In this document: positions 56,169-63,922 of the stretch, piece by piece
Numbering within the stretch: position 1 is the first letter of the stretch
Layout: each line of letters begins with the position of its first letter
NCBI RefSeq assembly: GCF_000577335.1
Contig: NZ_CBYL010000004.1
Coordinates: 1 to 64,000, forward strand
Source of the DNA: Faecalispora jeddahensis
GTDB lineage: Bacteria; Bacillota; Clostridia; Oscillospirales; Acutalibacteraceae
Direction of reading: 5' to 3'
DNA length: 64,000 nucleotides
Program-made: the position numbers and the translations under genes
The notes under the pieces: generated by a model
Told to the model about the DNA's origin: nothing
What the model saw: the letters and a program-made list of their open reading frames with translations, nothing else
Database searches by the model: none

Positions 56169-56903
56169 TTAGGCAGGGGAAACGGCTGTTTCTCCATTCG
56201 CCATGGCAGCCAGAATCTGCGGCTGCAGCAGAGTGATCCGCTTGTTTCCCACGGAGCGTATCATTCCATCCTCCTCAAACTGGTTCAACTTTCTGCTGAG
56301 AGTTTCACGGGCAATCCCCAAGTAATTCGCAATTCCCTCCCGGCTGAGCGGCAGGAACACCGAGGGGCCCTGTTCCGTCATCACACCGTATTTTCGGTCG
56401 AACTCCAGAAGAAGCAGCGCAATACGGCTGTCGATTTTCTGGGTGCCCGCATTCTGCACCACCTGCTCCAACGCAATCACGCGCCGGCCAAGCTCTTCAA
56501 TGCATTGCTGGGCCAGCAGCGGGCGGGAGAGGATCATCTGCTGAAAATGCTCCCGCGAAAAAGAGCAGGTTTCTACCTTTTGGAGCGCCACGACATGGTA
56601 GCTTGCCCGTTCGTGCCCAAACAAATACTGCTCCCCAAAGAAGTCATTTTTAGAGAACAGATACAGAATCTTTTCCTGCCCGTCAGGGGCGATCCGGCAG
56701 GCTTTCGCACTGCCCTTGCGGATGATGGTGATCCCATGGGGCTTTGAATCTTGCGCCAGTATGATTTCTCCCTTTTCATATTTGCGGTAGATCATCCGCC
56801 CCGCGATCTCTTCAAAATCCTCATGCTGTAATGCAGAGAAGAGGGGAACCTTATGCACGCACAATTCTTTCAGGCAGTTGATACATTTTAAATTGCAGTC
56901 CAA
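56169..56903 (-). CDS. Crp/Fnr-family regulator with N-terminal cysteine cluster
   Basis: 244 residues. Cys3, Cys7, Cys10 and Cys15 form a C-x3-C-x2-C-x4-C group at the very N-terminus, similar in kind to the [4Fe-4S] site of Fnr. A cyclic-nucleotide-binding-type beta barrel follows (about 25-140), then the Crp HTH with recognition helix IARETLSRKL, whose E..SR pattern matches Fnr more than Crp. Start is TTG 56903, with AAGGGG upstream. It is divergent from pflB. An Fe-S cluster sensing oxygen or redox is inference. Confidence 0.85.
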   Translation of the reverse strand: MDCNLKCINCLKELCVHKVPLFSALQHEDFEEIAGRMIYRKYEKGEIILAQDSKPHGITIIRKGSAKACRIAPDGQEKILYLFSKNDFFGEQYLFGHERASYHVVALQKVETCSFSREHFQQMILSRPLLAQQCIEELGRRVIALEQVVQNAGTQKIDSRIALLLLEFDRKYGVMTEQGPSVFLPLSREGIANYLGIARETLSRKLNQFEEDGMIRSVGNKRITLLQPQILAAMANGETAVSPA

Positions 56904-56927
56904 GAATCAATTCCCCTTTCAGCGCTA

Positions 56928-56943
56928 ATTAGCTTAAACTAAC
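56928..56943. promoter_or_regulatory. Operator ATTAG-N6-CTAAC over the regulator start site
   Basis: On the minus strand it reads GTTAGTTTAAGCTAAT and spans about -3 to +13 of the regulator promoter. The core TTAGTTTAA[G/T]CTAA is shared with 60302-60317. The 5-6-5 spacing equals that of Crp/Fnr boxes. It suggests autorepression. Confidence 0.6.
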
Positions 56944-56946
56944 GTA

Positions 56947-56975
56947 ATTATATCCGACCAAAAATAAAATGTCAA
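56947..56975 (-). promoter_or_regulatory. Consensus promoter of the Crp/Fnr-family gene
   Basis: On the minus strand TTGACA and TATAAT are spaced 17 bp, a perfect sigma-A match, with the predicted start near 56940 inside the operator. Confidence 0.85.
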
Positions 56976-57009
56976 AAAAACAATATAAGAACATTGTAAG
57001 TTCTATTAA

Positions 57010-57025
57010 CGTGATGTAAATCACA
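57010..57025. promoter_or_regulatory. Crp/Fnr-type box at the pflB promoter
   Basis: CGTGA-N6-TCACA, part of the larger symmetric stretch GTGATGTAAATCAC. With a start near 57059 its centre is at about -41.5, the class II activator position. Confidence 0.65.
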
Positions 57026-57029
57026 GTTT

Positions 57030-57052
57030 AATGTACACCTTTTTAGTATAAT
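57030..57052 (+). promoter_or_regulatory. pflB promoter -10 region, no -35 match
   Basis: TATAAT at 57047-57052. The sequence 17 bp upstream (CAGTTT) does not resemble TTGACA, which fits a promoter needing an activator bound at the adjacent box. Confidence 0.6.
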
Positions 57053-57110
57053 ATGTGTGCAAAGAAAGCTTACCGGTCTATTGGTATTGTGGAGAAGGGA
57101 GCCTGTGATT

Positions 57111-59324
57111 ATGAATTTTGCAGAAGGTAAATGGACCAAAGAAATTGACGTACGAGATTTTATTCTCGCAAACTACACCCCCTACGACGGTGATGAAAGC
57201 TTTTTGGCATCGCCGACAGAAAATACACAAAAGCTGTGGGAGCAGCTTTCCGACAAAATGAAGATTGAGCGTGACCGCGGCGGTGTGTATGACATTGACG
57301 AGCATACCATCTCGACGATTACGTCTCACCAGCCCGGCTATATCAATCAGGAGCTGGAGGTCATCGTGGGCGTGCAGACAGACGAGCCGTTAAAACGTGC
57401 GATTATGCCCTTCGGCGGGATTCGTCTGGTGCATACCGAGCTGGAAACGTATCACCGGGAGCTGCCGAAAGAGATCGACGAGGTATTCAAGTACCGGAAA
57501 ACCCACAACGATGGGGTATTCGACGTTTACACCGACGAAATCAAGAGGGCACGCCACTGCGGAATTATTACCGGCCTGCCGGACGCATATGGCCGCGGCC
57601 GCATTATCGGCGATTACCGCCGTGTGGCCCTGTACGGTACCGCGTTCCTCATTGAGGAAAAGAAAAAGGCAAAGAGCGAATCTGTTGCGGCCGCGATGGA
57701 CAGCGACCTGATGCAGCTGCGCGAAGAGCTCAGCGAGCAGATCCGCGCGCTCGGCGAGCTGACGGAAATGGCGGCCTCTTACGGATTTGATATTTCAAAG
57801 CCCGCCTCCAATACCAGAGAAGCGATTCAGTGGCTGTATTTTGGCTACCTGGCGGCGGTAAAGGAACAGAACGGCGCAGCGATGAGCCTGGGGCGTGTTT
57901 CTACTTTCTTGGATGTTTACGCCGAGCAGGATATCAAAAACGGATTGTTTACCGAGGAACAGATTCAGGAGATGGTCGATCATTTCGTGATGAAGCTGCG
58001 TATCATCCGTTTCCTGCGCACGCCCGATTACGATGAGCTGTTCAGCGGTGACCCCACATGGGTAACCGAATCCCTGGGCGGAATGGCTCTGGACGGGCGG
58101 TACATGGTGACGAAAATGACGTACCGCTTTCTGCATACGCTGACAAATCTCGGCCCGGCGCCCGAGCCGAACCTGACCGTTCTGTGGAGTGAGCGCCTGC
58201 CGGAAGCATTTAAGGACTATTGCGCGAAGGTTTCGATCGAAACCTCTTCCATTCAGTATGAAAACGACGACATTATGCGCCCGAAATACGGCGACGATTA
58301 CGGAATCGCCTGCTGCGTTTCCGCCATGCGCATCGGCAAGCAGATGCAGTTCTTCGGCGCCCGCGCAAATCTGGCTAAAGCTCTGCTGTATGCCATCAAC
58401 GGCGGCAAGGATGAGCGCTACGGCATGCAGGTTGGCCCGGAGCTGGCTCCCGTTACCTCAGAATATCTGGAGTATGAAGAGGTGCGCCGCAAGTTCGACG
58501 CCATGTGCGACTGGCTCGCGAATCTGTATATCAACACCCTGAATATCATTCACTACATGCACGATAAGTACAGCTATGAGCGGATTGAAATGGCTCTGCA
58601 TGACGAAGAGATTCTGCGCACCATGGCAGGGGGCATCGCCGGCCTGAGCGTGGTAGCAGATAGCCTTTCCGCCATAAAGAACGCCAAAGTAAAGCCGATC
58701 CGCAACGAAGCCGGGCTGGCCGTGGATTTTGAAATCGAGGGCGACTACCCCAAATACGGAAACAACGATCCGGTGGTAGACGAAATTGCCTCGGATATCG
58801 TCAGCAGCTTTATGAGAAAGCTGCGCCGCCAGAAGACCTACCGCAATTCGCTGCAGACCTTGTCTGTACTGACCATTACCTCAAACGTAGTTTACGGCAA
58901 AAAAACCGGTTCCACGCCCGACGGTCGCAAGGCGGGGGAGCCCTTCGCACCAGGAGCCAACCCCATGCACGGCCGCGACACCAGCGGTTCCGTCGCCAGC
59001 ATGAAGAGCGTGGCCAGACTGCCCTATGATGATTCTGAGGATGGCATTTCCTATACCTTCAGCATCGTTCCCGATGCGTTGGGCAAGACGAAGGATCAGA
59101 AGACAAAGAACCTTGTCACCCTGCTGGATGGTTACTTCCTTGAGACCGGACATCATATTAATGTAAACGTATTCAACCGCGAAACCTTGCTGGATGCGAT
59201 GGAGCATCCGGAAAAATACCCGCAGCTGACCATCCGCGTCAGCGGTTATGCGGTGAACTTTATCAAGCTGACACGCGAGCAGCAGAAGGAAGTTTTGAGC
59301 CGCACCTTCCACGAGAAATTCTAA
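57111..59324 (+). CDS. pflB: Pyruvate formate-lyase
   Basis: 737 residues. The adjacent active-site cysteines are Cys401-Cys402 (GIACCVSAM), and the glycyl radical site is Gly712 in RVSGYAVNF. It splits pyruvate with CoA into acetyl-CoA and formate, an anaerobic step sensitive to oxygen. ATG 57111 has GGGAG upstream; an earlier in-frame ATG at 57057 is at the predicted transcript start. A terminator and then pflA follow. Confidence 0.95.
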   Translation: MNFAEGKWTKEIDVRDFILANYTPYDGDESFLASPTENTQKLWEQLSDKMKIERDRGGVYDIDEHTISTITSHQPGYINQELEVIVGVQTDEPLKRAIMPFGGIRLVHTELETYHRELPKEIDEVFKYRKTHNDGVFDVYTDEIKRARHCGIITGLPDAYGRGRIIGDYRRVALYGTAFLIEEKKKAKSESVAAAMDSDLMQLREELSEQIRALGELTEMAASYGFDISKPASNTREAIQWLYFGYLAAVKEQNGAAMSLGRVSTFLDVYAEQDIKNGLFTEEQIQEMVDHFVMKLRIIRFLRTPDYDELFSGDPTWVTESLGGMALDGRYMVTKMTYRFLHTLTNLGPAPEPNLTVLWSERLPEAFKDYCAKVSIETSSIQYENDDIMRPKYGDDYGIACCVSAMRIGKQMQFFGARANLAKALLYAINGGKDERYGMQVGPELAPVTSEYLEYEEVRRKFDAMCDWLANLYINTLNIIHYMHDKYSYERIEMALHDEEILRTMAGGIAGLSVVADSLSAIKNAKVKPIRNEAGLAVDFEIEGDYPKYGNNDPVVDEIASDIVSSFMRKLRRQKTYRNSLQTLSVLTITSNVVYGKKTGSTPDGRKAGEPFAPGANPMHGRDTSGSVASMKSVARLPYDDSEDGISYTFSIVPDALGKTKDQKTKNLVTLLDGYFLETGHHINVNVFNRETLLDAMEHPEKYPQLTIRVSGYAVNFIKLTREQQKEVLSRTFHEKF

Positions 59325-59341
59325 AATCCTGCAAATGGGGT

Positions 59342-59365
59342 AAAAGGCGGCGTTTGCCGCCTTTT
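59342..59365 (+). terminator. Terminator of pflB
   Basis: AAAGGCGGC pairs with GCCGCCTTT around GTTT and runs into TTTT. A second stem TTTTTTCTC/GAGAAAAAA lies at about 59397-59424. Confidence 0.85.
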
Positions 59366-59488
59366 ATTCTGTAAAGCTTTTTCAAAGGTCAGAAATTTTT
59401 TCTCCACTTTAGGTGAGAAAAAACAATTATTTCATTTTAGCCTTTTTCAGTGGTATGATGATAATATAAACAGCAGGGAGAAATGACA

Positions 59489-60223
59489 ATGGGAATCACG
59501 GGATACATTCATTCGGTAGAAAGCTTTGGCACATTGGACGGGCCGGGCGTTCGCTATGTTTTGTTTTTGCAGGGCTGCGGTCTGCGCTGCCTGTACTGTC
59601 ATAATCCGGATACCTGGAACCCCTCCTGCGGCAAAGCGGTCGATTCGGAACAGGTCGCAGCGGATATTGTAAGCTACCGCAACTTTATTCGCACCGGGGG
59701 CATCGCCATTTCGGGCGGCGAACCCTTTCTTCAGCCGGAATTTGTCGTCGATCTGCTGCAGCGATGTCGGAAGAACGCAATCCACACGGCAGTAGACACC
59801 GCGGGAAGCGTTCCGCTTTCCATTTCAAAGCCTATCATCGACGCGGCGGATATGCTGCTGCTGGATATCAAAAGTCTGGATGAAGAACTGTGCAAACGCC
59901 TGACCGGACAAGGCCCGGAAAACACCCTGGCCACACTCGATTACTGTGAGCAAACAAAAAAGCGGGTATGGCTCCGCCATGTGTTGGTGCCGGGCTTGAC
60001 TCTGGACAAAGCTCTGCTGGAAGAAATGGCGGACTATCTGCGTTTCTTTTCCTGTATCGAACTGACGGAACTGCTCCCCTTTCATAAAATGGGGGAATTC
60101 AAATGGAAGGAACTGAATTTGCAGTATGAACTGGGGGAAACGCCTGCACCTTCCAAAGAAGAACTGCAGATGGTAAAGAGAATTTTTGAAAAAAACAGCC
60201 TGCGTTACTTATTAAAGGAATAA
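59489..60223 (+). CDS. pflA: Pyruvate formate-lyase activating enzyme
   Basis: 244 residues, radical SAM. The cluster motif is CGLRCLYCHNP (C-x3-C-x2-C). It abstracts hydrogen from the PFL glycine. I chose ATG 59489 over 59483 because GGGAG is then 8 nt away. The two terminator stems after pflB suggest that pflA is partly uncoupled from pflB, with GATAAT/TATAAA near 59455 a possible start. Confidence 0.94.
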   Translation: MGITGYIHSVESFGTLDGPGVRYVLFLQGCGLRCLYCHNPDTWNPSCGKAVDSEQVAADIVSYRNFIRTGGIAISGGEPFLQPEFVVDLLQRCRKNAIHTAVDTAGSVPLSISKPIIDAADMLLLDIKSLDEELCKRLTGQGPENTLATLDYCEQTKKRVWLRHVLVPGLTLDKALLEEMADYLRFFSCIELTELLPFHKMGEFKWKELNLQYELGETPAPSKEELQMVKRIFEKNSLRYLLKE

Positions 60224-60268
60224 GGAGGATACGCGGGTCTAAGGGCCGTTTATCATGCTGATAAAAGA

Positions 60269-60297
60269 TTGACAAGGCAGGAAGATTCTGCTATCAT
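60269..60297 (+). promoter_or_regulatory. Promoter of the H-cluster-like/ABC importer operon
   Basis: TTGACA and TATCAT spaced 17 bp, with the operator starting four bases after the -10. Confidence 0.75.
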
Positions 60298-60301
60298 TTT
60301 A

Positions 60302-60317
60302 GTTAGTTTAATCTAAC
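60302..60317. promoter_or_regulatory. Operator GTTAG-N6-CTAAC over the importer operon start
   Basis: Perfect 5-6-5 inverted repeat, GTTAGTTTAATCTAAC, about -2 to +14. It matches 56928-56943 (read on the minus strand) at 13 of 14 core positions. Confidence 0.65.
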
Positions 60318-60337
60318 TTATGTGAGGGTATGATTCA

Positions 60338-60964
60338 TTGAAACAGTATGTATGGCTGAATCCCGTATCGGTGGCGATGTACGGTGGAGAATATTTGATT
60401 GCTCAATTAAAAGAAAAGGGGATGGAACCGGTGGAATGCCGGTGGAATCATATGGATTCTGTCCGTGAAAAGTACCGGCAGGCCGTGAAAAAAACAGACC
60501 ACTGTGTCGCGGATATGCGATGTCCCCTTGCGGTGGACTATGTCAAGAAGCAGTATGCGCCCGATGTTTTGGAGTATCCGCCCATTGAGCCGATTTTGCT
60601 GCATTGTGCGAGGGAACTGCATCAGCGGCTGCTGGGGCAGGGGGAGTTGCTGGTCACCACACCATGCCGCGCATTAAAAGAATTGGGGACGAGCCTTCAT
60701 CTGCCGGGGGTGGAATTTCTGACCTTTCTAGAGCTGGCCGAACGGCACGACATTTCCCTACATAAAAAGAAATTGGATGAAAGCCCGATTCCACCGGGCT
60801 TTTTTGTGGGATTGGGCGACCGGGTCAAAATACTGGACAGCCGGGAGAAGATCGACGATTATTTTTCCGTGCCAGTCCCCAAAACACCCCCTGCGCTTCT
60901 GGAGCTGCTTTATTGCGAGGGTGGCTGCCACCATGGCGACGGAGTATGGGAGGGAGCAGAATGA
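60338..60964 (+). CDS. [FeFe]-hydrogenase H-cluster-domain-like mini-protein
   Basis: 208 residues. Four cysteines sit in motifs like those of the hydrogenase active-site domain: RCPLAVDYVKKQY (Cys62; compare CCPAWV.Y..KYYP), TTPCRALKE (Cys110; compare MPCTAKK), and YCEGGCHHGDG (Cys193, Cys197; compare CPGGCINGGG). Between these, FLTFLELAE matches the LTTRELA stretch. It lacks the Fe-S ferredoxin domains of real hydrogenases and is about half the size of that domain. It may bind an Fe-S cluster, but activity is not implied. The TTG start is at 60338. Its end overlaps the permease gene. Confidence 0.7.
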   Translation: MKQYVWLNPVSVAMYGGEYLIAQLKEKGMEPVECRWNHMDSVREKYRQAVKKTDHCVADMRCPLAVDYVKKQYAPDVLEYPPIEPILLHCARELHQRLLGQGELLVTTPCRALKELGTSLHLPGVEFLTFLELAERHDISLHKKKLDESPIPPGFFVGLGDRVKILDSREKIDDYFSVPVPKTPPALLELLYCEGGCHHGDGVWEGAE

Positions 60965-61719
60965 AACAGACGCTGAAAGCCCTTCTGCCGATTGCTGTTC
61001 TGCTGGCCCTGTGGCAGGCGGCGGCCTCGGCCAAAATTTGGAGCGAATATGTGCTGCCCAGCCCCGAGAGGGTGCTGCGTGCCTTTACCACGATGGCGCA
61101 GAGCGGCGTTCTGTTCGAGAACATCTGGGTCAGCTTCTGCCGCGTGCTGACAGGTTTTTCCATCGCCTTTGCGCTGGCGTTTCTTCTGGGGCTTCTGGCC
61201 GGGCTTCGCCCGAATTCCTCCGTGTACTATAACCATATCGTGGAGTTTTTACGGAATGTTCCGCCGCTGAGCCTGATTGCTCTTTTGATTCTGTGGTTCG
61301 GCATTGGGGAAACCTCCAAGATCATTATTATCGTGTTGGCATCGTTTTTCCCGATGTTCCTGAACATCAAAAAGGGACTGGCCTCCTGCGACCCCAAGCT
61401 GATCGAGGTGGGGCGCTCCCTGAATTTTACACAGGGACAGATCTTCCGGCGAATCCTGCTGCCAAACGCTCTGCCGGATATTCTGGTCGGCATGCGCGTG
61501 GGGATGGGGTACAGCTGGCGCGCCATTATCGGCGCGGAAATGATCGCGGCGGCCGGCGGGCTTGGATATATGATTCTCGACGCACAGCAGATGTCCCGCT
61601 CCGACAAGGTGATCGTGGGAATCTTTGTCATCGGGATCGTGGGGTATCTTTGCGACCGGCTGTTCTCACTGGCCATCAAAAAAGCGCTGCATGGGGGTGT
61701 TGACAATAGCTGGAGCTAA
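60961..61719 (+). CDS. NitT/TauT-type ABC transporter permease
   Basis: 252 residues with about six helices. The EAA-type loop is near VGRSLNFTQGQIFRRILLPNALP. The family takes up sulfonates, nitrate, thiamine precursors and the like; the substrate is unknown. ATG 60961 overlaps the upstream stop (ATGA), with GGAGGG upstream. Confidence 0.88.
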   Translation: MKQTLKALLPIAVLLALWQAAASAKIWSEYVLPSPERVLRAFTTMAQSGVLFENIWVSFCRVLTGFSIAFALAFLLGLLAGLRPNSSVYYNHIVEFLRNVPPLSLIALLILWFGIGETSKIIIIVLASFFPMFLNIKKGLASCDPKLIEVGRSLNFTQGQIFRRILLPNALPDILVGMRVGMGYSWRAIIGAEMIAAAGGLGYMILDAQQMSRSDKVIVGIFVIGIVGYLCDRLFSLAIKKALHGGVDNSWS

Positions 61720-62434
61720 GGTAGAAAAGCTGTACAAGAGCTTTCAGGTCGCCGGGAAAGAGCTGCCGGTGCTGCAGAATCTGACGGCGGAATTTCCCGA
61801 GCAGAGCATCACGGTGATTCTGGGCAGAAGCGGCTGCGGAAAAACAACCCTGCTGCGGATTCTGGCAGGCTTTGAGCCGCACAACAGCGGGGAGGTGCTT
61901 ACCCCGGCGAAAGAAAAAATCGGGATGGTTTTTCAGGAGCCAAGGCTGATGCCGTGGCTGACCGTTTGGAAGAACATCACGTTTGGCGTTCCGAAAGAAC
62001 GGCTGGCCCCTGCCGCCGTTGACCACCTTCTCAAAATGACGGGGCTTACCGGCTTTGAAAAAGCGTATCCGTCGCAGCTTTCCGGCGGAATGCAGCAAAG
62101 GGCCGCGCTGGCCCGGGCGCTGGCTTACGACCCGGAGCTGATTTTAATGGATGAACCGTTCGCCGCGCTGGATCACTTTACCCGCGAGGCAATGCAGAAC
62201 GAGCTGATCCAAATTTTTTCCCAGCAGAAAAAGAGCATCATCTTTGTCACACACAGTGTGGATGAAGCTCTTTTGATCGGGCAGAAGATTCTGGTGCTGA
62301 ACCCGGGCGGTGCGGCACAGGAATTTCTTTTGTCCCAATACACGTATCCGAGAGATCTGCTTTCCGATGAGATGATTGAACGGAAAAAAGAGATTCTCGG
62401 GGCAATTCAATCAAAAAAGGAGCATATGCAATGA
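61691..62434 (+). CDS. NitT/TauT-type ABC transporter ATPase
   Basis: 247 residues. Walker A GRSGCGKTT, Q-loop in VFQEPRLMPW, signature LSGGMQQR, Walker B LILMDEPFAALD, His switch FVTHSVDEA. The start is uncertain: ATG 61691 lies in the end of the permease gene (29-base overlap), and GTG 61697 and TTG 61700 are alternatives. Confidence 0.88.
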   Translation: MGVLTIAGAKVEKLYKSFQVAGKELPVLQNLTAEFPEQSITVILGRSGCGKTTLLRILAGFEPHNSGEVLTPAKEKIGMVFQEPRLMPWLTVWKNITFGVPKERLAPAAVDHLLKMTGLTGFEKAYPSQLSGGMQQRAALARALAYDPELILMDEPFAALDHFTREAMQNELIQIFSQQKKSIIFVTHSVDEALLIGQKILVLNPGGAAQEFLLSQYTYPRDLLSDEMIERKKEILGAIQSKKEHMQ

Positions 62435-63432
62435 AACGAATTCTCTCAGTCCTTTTGTCCGCGGCAATTGCGGCGGCCTCTCTCGCCGGCTGCGCAGCCG
62501 GCGGCCAGGCCAGCCAGCCCGAACCCTCACAGCCTGTTTCTTCGGCGGTGCCGGAGTTTACCGTAGACAAAATCGGCGTCACTTATGTCAAATCCCCGCT
62601 GAACGTTCCTTCGATCGTTGAAAAGAAAAAGGGTATTTTTGCAAAGGCGTTTGAAGAATACGGTCTGCCTGTGGAATACTCCAATCTGACCGCCGGACCG
62701 GAGCAGACGCAGGCGCTGGCCTCCGGCGATATTCAGTTTTTGTATGCGGTGGGCGCCACCTCTGTGATTCTGTCCGCCTCCAACGGCGCGGACATCAAAA
62801 TCATCAGCACCTACAGTCGTTCTCCCGAGGCCTTCCGCATGTTTGCGGGCAAAGACAGTAAGATTCAGTCCGCCGCGGATTTGAAGGGCAAAAAGATCGC
62901 CGGCCCCAAGGGCACGATCCTGCATGAGCTGATGGTTGCTTACCTCGCCACCGCAGGCCTTACGGAAAAGGATGTGGAGTTTGTCTCCATGGGAATTCCG
63001 GACGCGCAGGCCGCGCTGGCCGGGGGTACGGTAGACTGCGCGCTGCTGGCCGGCCCCACTGCTTATAACATGGCGAAGGACGGCTATAAAGTTGTCACCA
63101 CCGGAAAGGGCCTTGTGGATGCTACCATCGTCGTGGCCACCAGTCAGTCCTTCTACGATAAGAACCCCCTGCTCGTCAAACGCTTTTTAGAGGCGGAGGA
63201 TCAGATTGCCTCCTACATGAAGGAAAATCCCGAAGAGATTCTGGAAATAACCGCAAAGGAAACCGAGCTGAGCATCGATGCCGTGAAGGAAATGTACCCC
63301 ATGTATGACTTTGGCACAGAGATCACCGACGCGGACATCGCTTCCATGAAAAAGACGGAACAGTTTATGAAAAAGAACGCGATGATCGAAAACGACGTGG
63401 ATATTGACCAGCTCATCCTGAAAGTAAAATGA
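62431..63432 (+). CDS. NitT/TauT-type ABC substrate-binding lipoprotein
   Basis: 333 residues. A lipoprotein signal peptide ends in the lipobox LAGC (Cys21). The mature part follows the SsuA/TauA/ThiY fold (GIFAKAFEE near the start, then LKGKKIAGPKGTI). The substrate cannot be told; no sulfonatase, nitrate or thiamine genes are nearby. ATG 62431 overlaps the ATPase stop (ATGA), and AAGGAG is upstream. Confidence 0.9.
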   Translation: MKRILSVLLSAAIAAASLAGCAAGGQASQPEPSQPVSSAVPEFTVDKIGVTYVKSPLNVPSIVEKKKGIFAKAFEEYGLPVEYSNLTAGPEQTQALASGDIQFLYAVGATSVILSASNGADIKIISTYSRSPEAFRMFAGKDSKIQSAADLKGKKIAGPKGTILHELMVAYLATAGLTEKDVEFVSMGIPDAQAALAGGTVDCALLAGPTAYNMAKDGYKVVTTGKGLVDATIVVATSQSFYDKNPLLVKRFLEAEDQIASYMKENPEEILEITAKETELSIDAVKEMYPMYDFGTEITDADIASMKKTEQFMKKNAMIENDVDIDQLILKVK

Positions 63433-63507
63433 CGCTATATTGAGTGGCCTCCTCAGGCCGCAAGAAAAGCTTGTCTTTCATGACAATCCATTGAAAAGAT
63501 GACATTG

Positions 63508-63534
63508 ATTCCCTCCGCCACAGGCGGGGGGAAT
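63508..63534. repeat. C-rich hairpin, copy 0
   Basis: ATTCCCTCCGCC pairs with GGCGGGGGGAAT around ACA. It is 75 bp downstream of the substrate-binding protein gene and similar to the hairpins at 63631 and 63764. Confidence 0.6.
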
Positions 63535-63578
63535 TGCCGTTTCAGGGTGAATTTGATTATCTTGATTGGATTTTTCCG

Positions 63579-63711
63579 CCTTGTTTTGCTTTCGCATATC
63601 CGCAACAGGCTGCACGGATCAGATATCGGCATTCCCCCGCCCACGGCGGGAGAATATTCTCTTTTTGGAAATGTTTCAAGTTGAAGCACGATTCTGATTG
63701 AGGTGTTTTCA
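63579..63711. repeat. 133-bp tandem repeat, copy 1
   Basis: Begins CCTTGTTTTG, then CATATCCGCAACAGGCTGCACG and the C-rich hairpin at 63631-63655 (ATTCCCCCGCC/GGCGGGAGAAT), then ATATTCTCTTTTTGG. About 80% identical to the next copy over the first 105 bases. Confidence 0.65.
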
Positions 63712-63845
63712 CCCTGTTTTGATTTATTATATCCGCAACAGGCTGCACGAATCAGGCATCGGAATTCCCCCGCCCACGGCGGGGGAATATTCTCTTGTTG
63801 GGGAATTTTTCAAATTGTGCTGCCGTTGCGATGGAGGGCTTTCTT
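63712..63845. repeat. 133-bp tandem repeat, copy 2
   Basis: CCCTGTTTTG start, TATATCCGCAACAGGCTGCACG, and a perfect 25-base hairpin at 63764-63788 (ATTCCCCCGCC/GGCGGGGGAAT). On the minus strand it contains TATAAT within GGATATAATAAATC. Confidence 0.65.
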
Positions 63846-63896
63846 TTTCTGTTTTGATTTAGCATATCCGGGACAGGATGCGAATAGAAATTAGGT
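63846..63896. repeat. 133-bp tandem repeat, partial copy 3
   Basis: TCTGTTTTGATTTAGCATATCC followed by GGGACAGGATGCG matches the first about 45 bases of copies 1 and 2; the hairpin part is missing, cut off by the start region of the next gene. Confidence 0.5.
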
Positions 63897-63922
63897 AGAA
63901 ACAGGAAAAGGAGAGAAACTCT

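Noticed and set aside
60338-60964. Functional [FeFe]-hydrogenase
   Set aside because: The protein is about half the size of the catalytic domain, lacks ferredoxin clusters, and has single cysteines where the enzyme has a CC pair, so only homology is claimed.
63508-63896. CRISPR array
   Set aside because: Units are about 133 bp with no constant short repeat and unique spacer pattern, and no cas gene is near.
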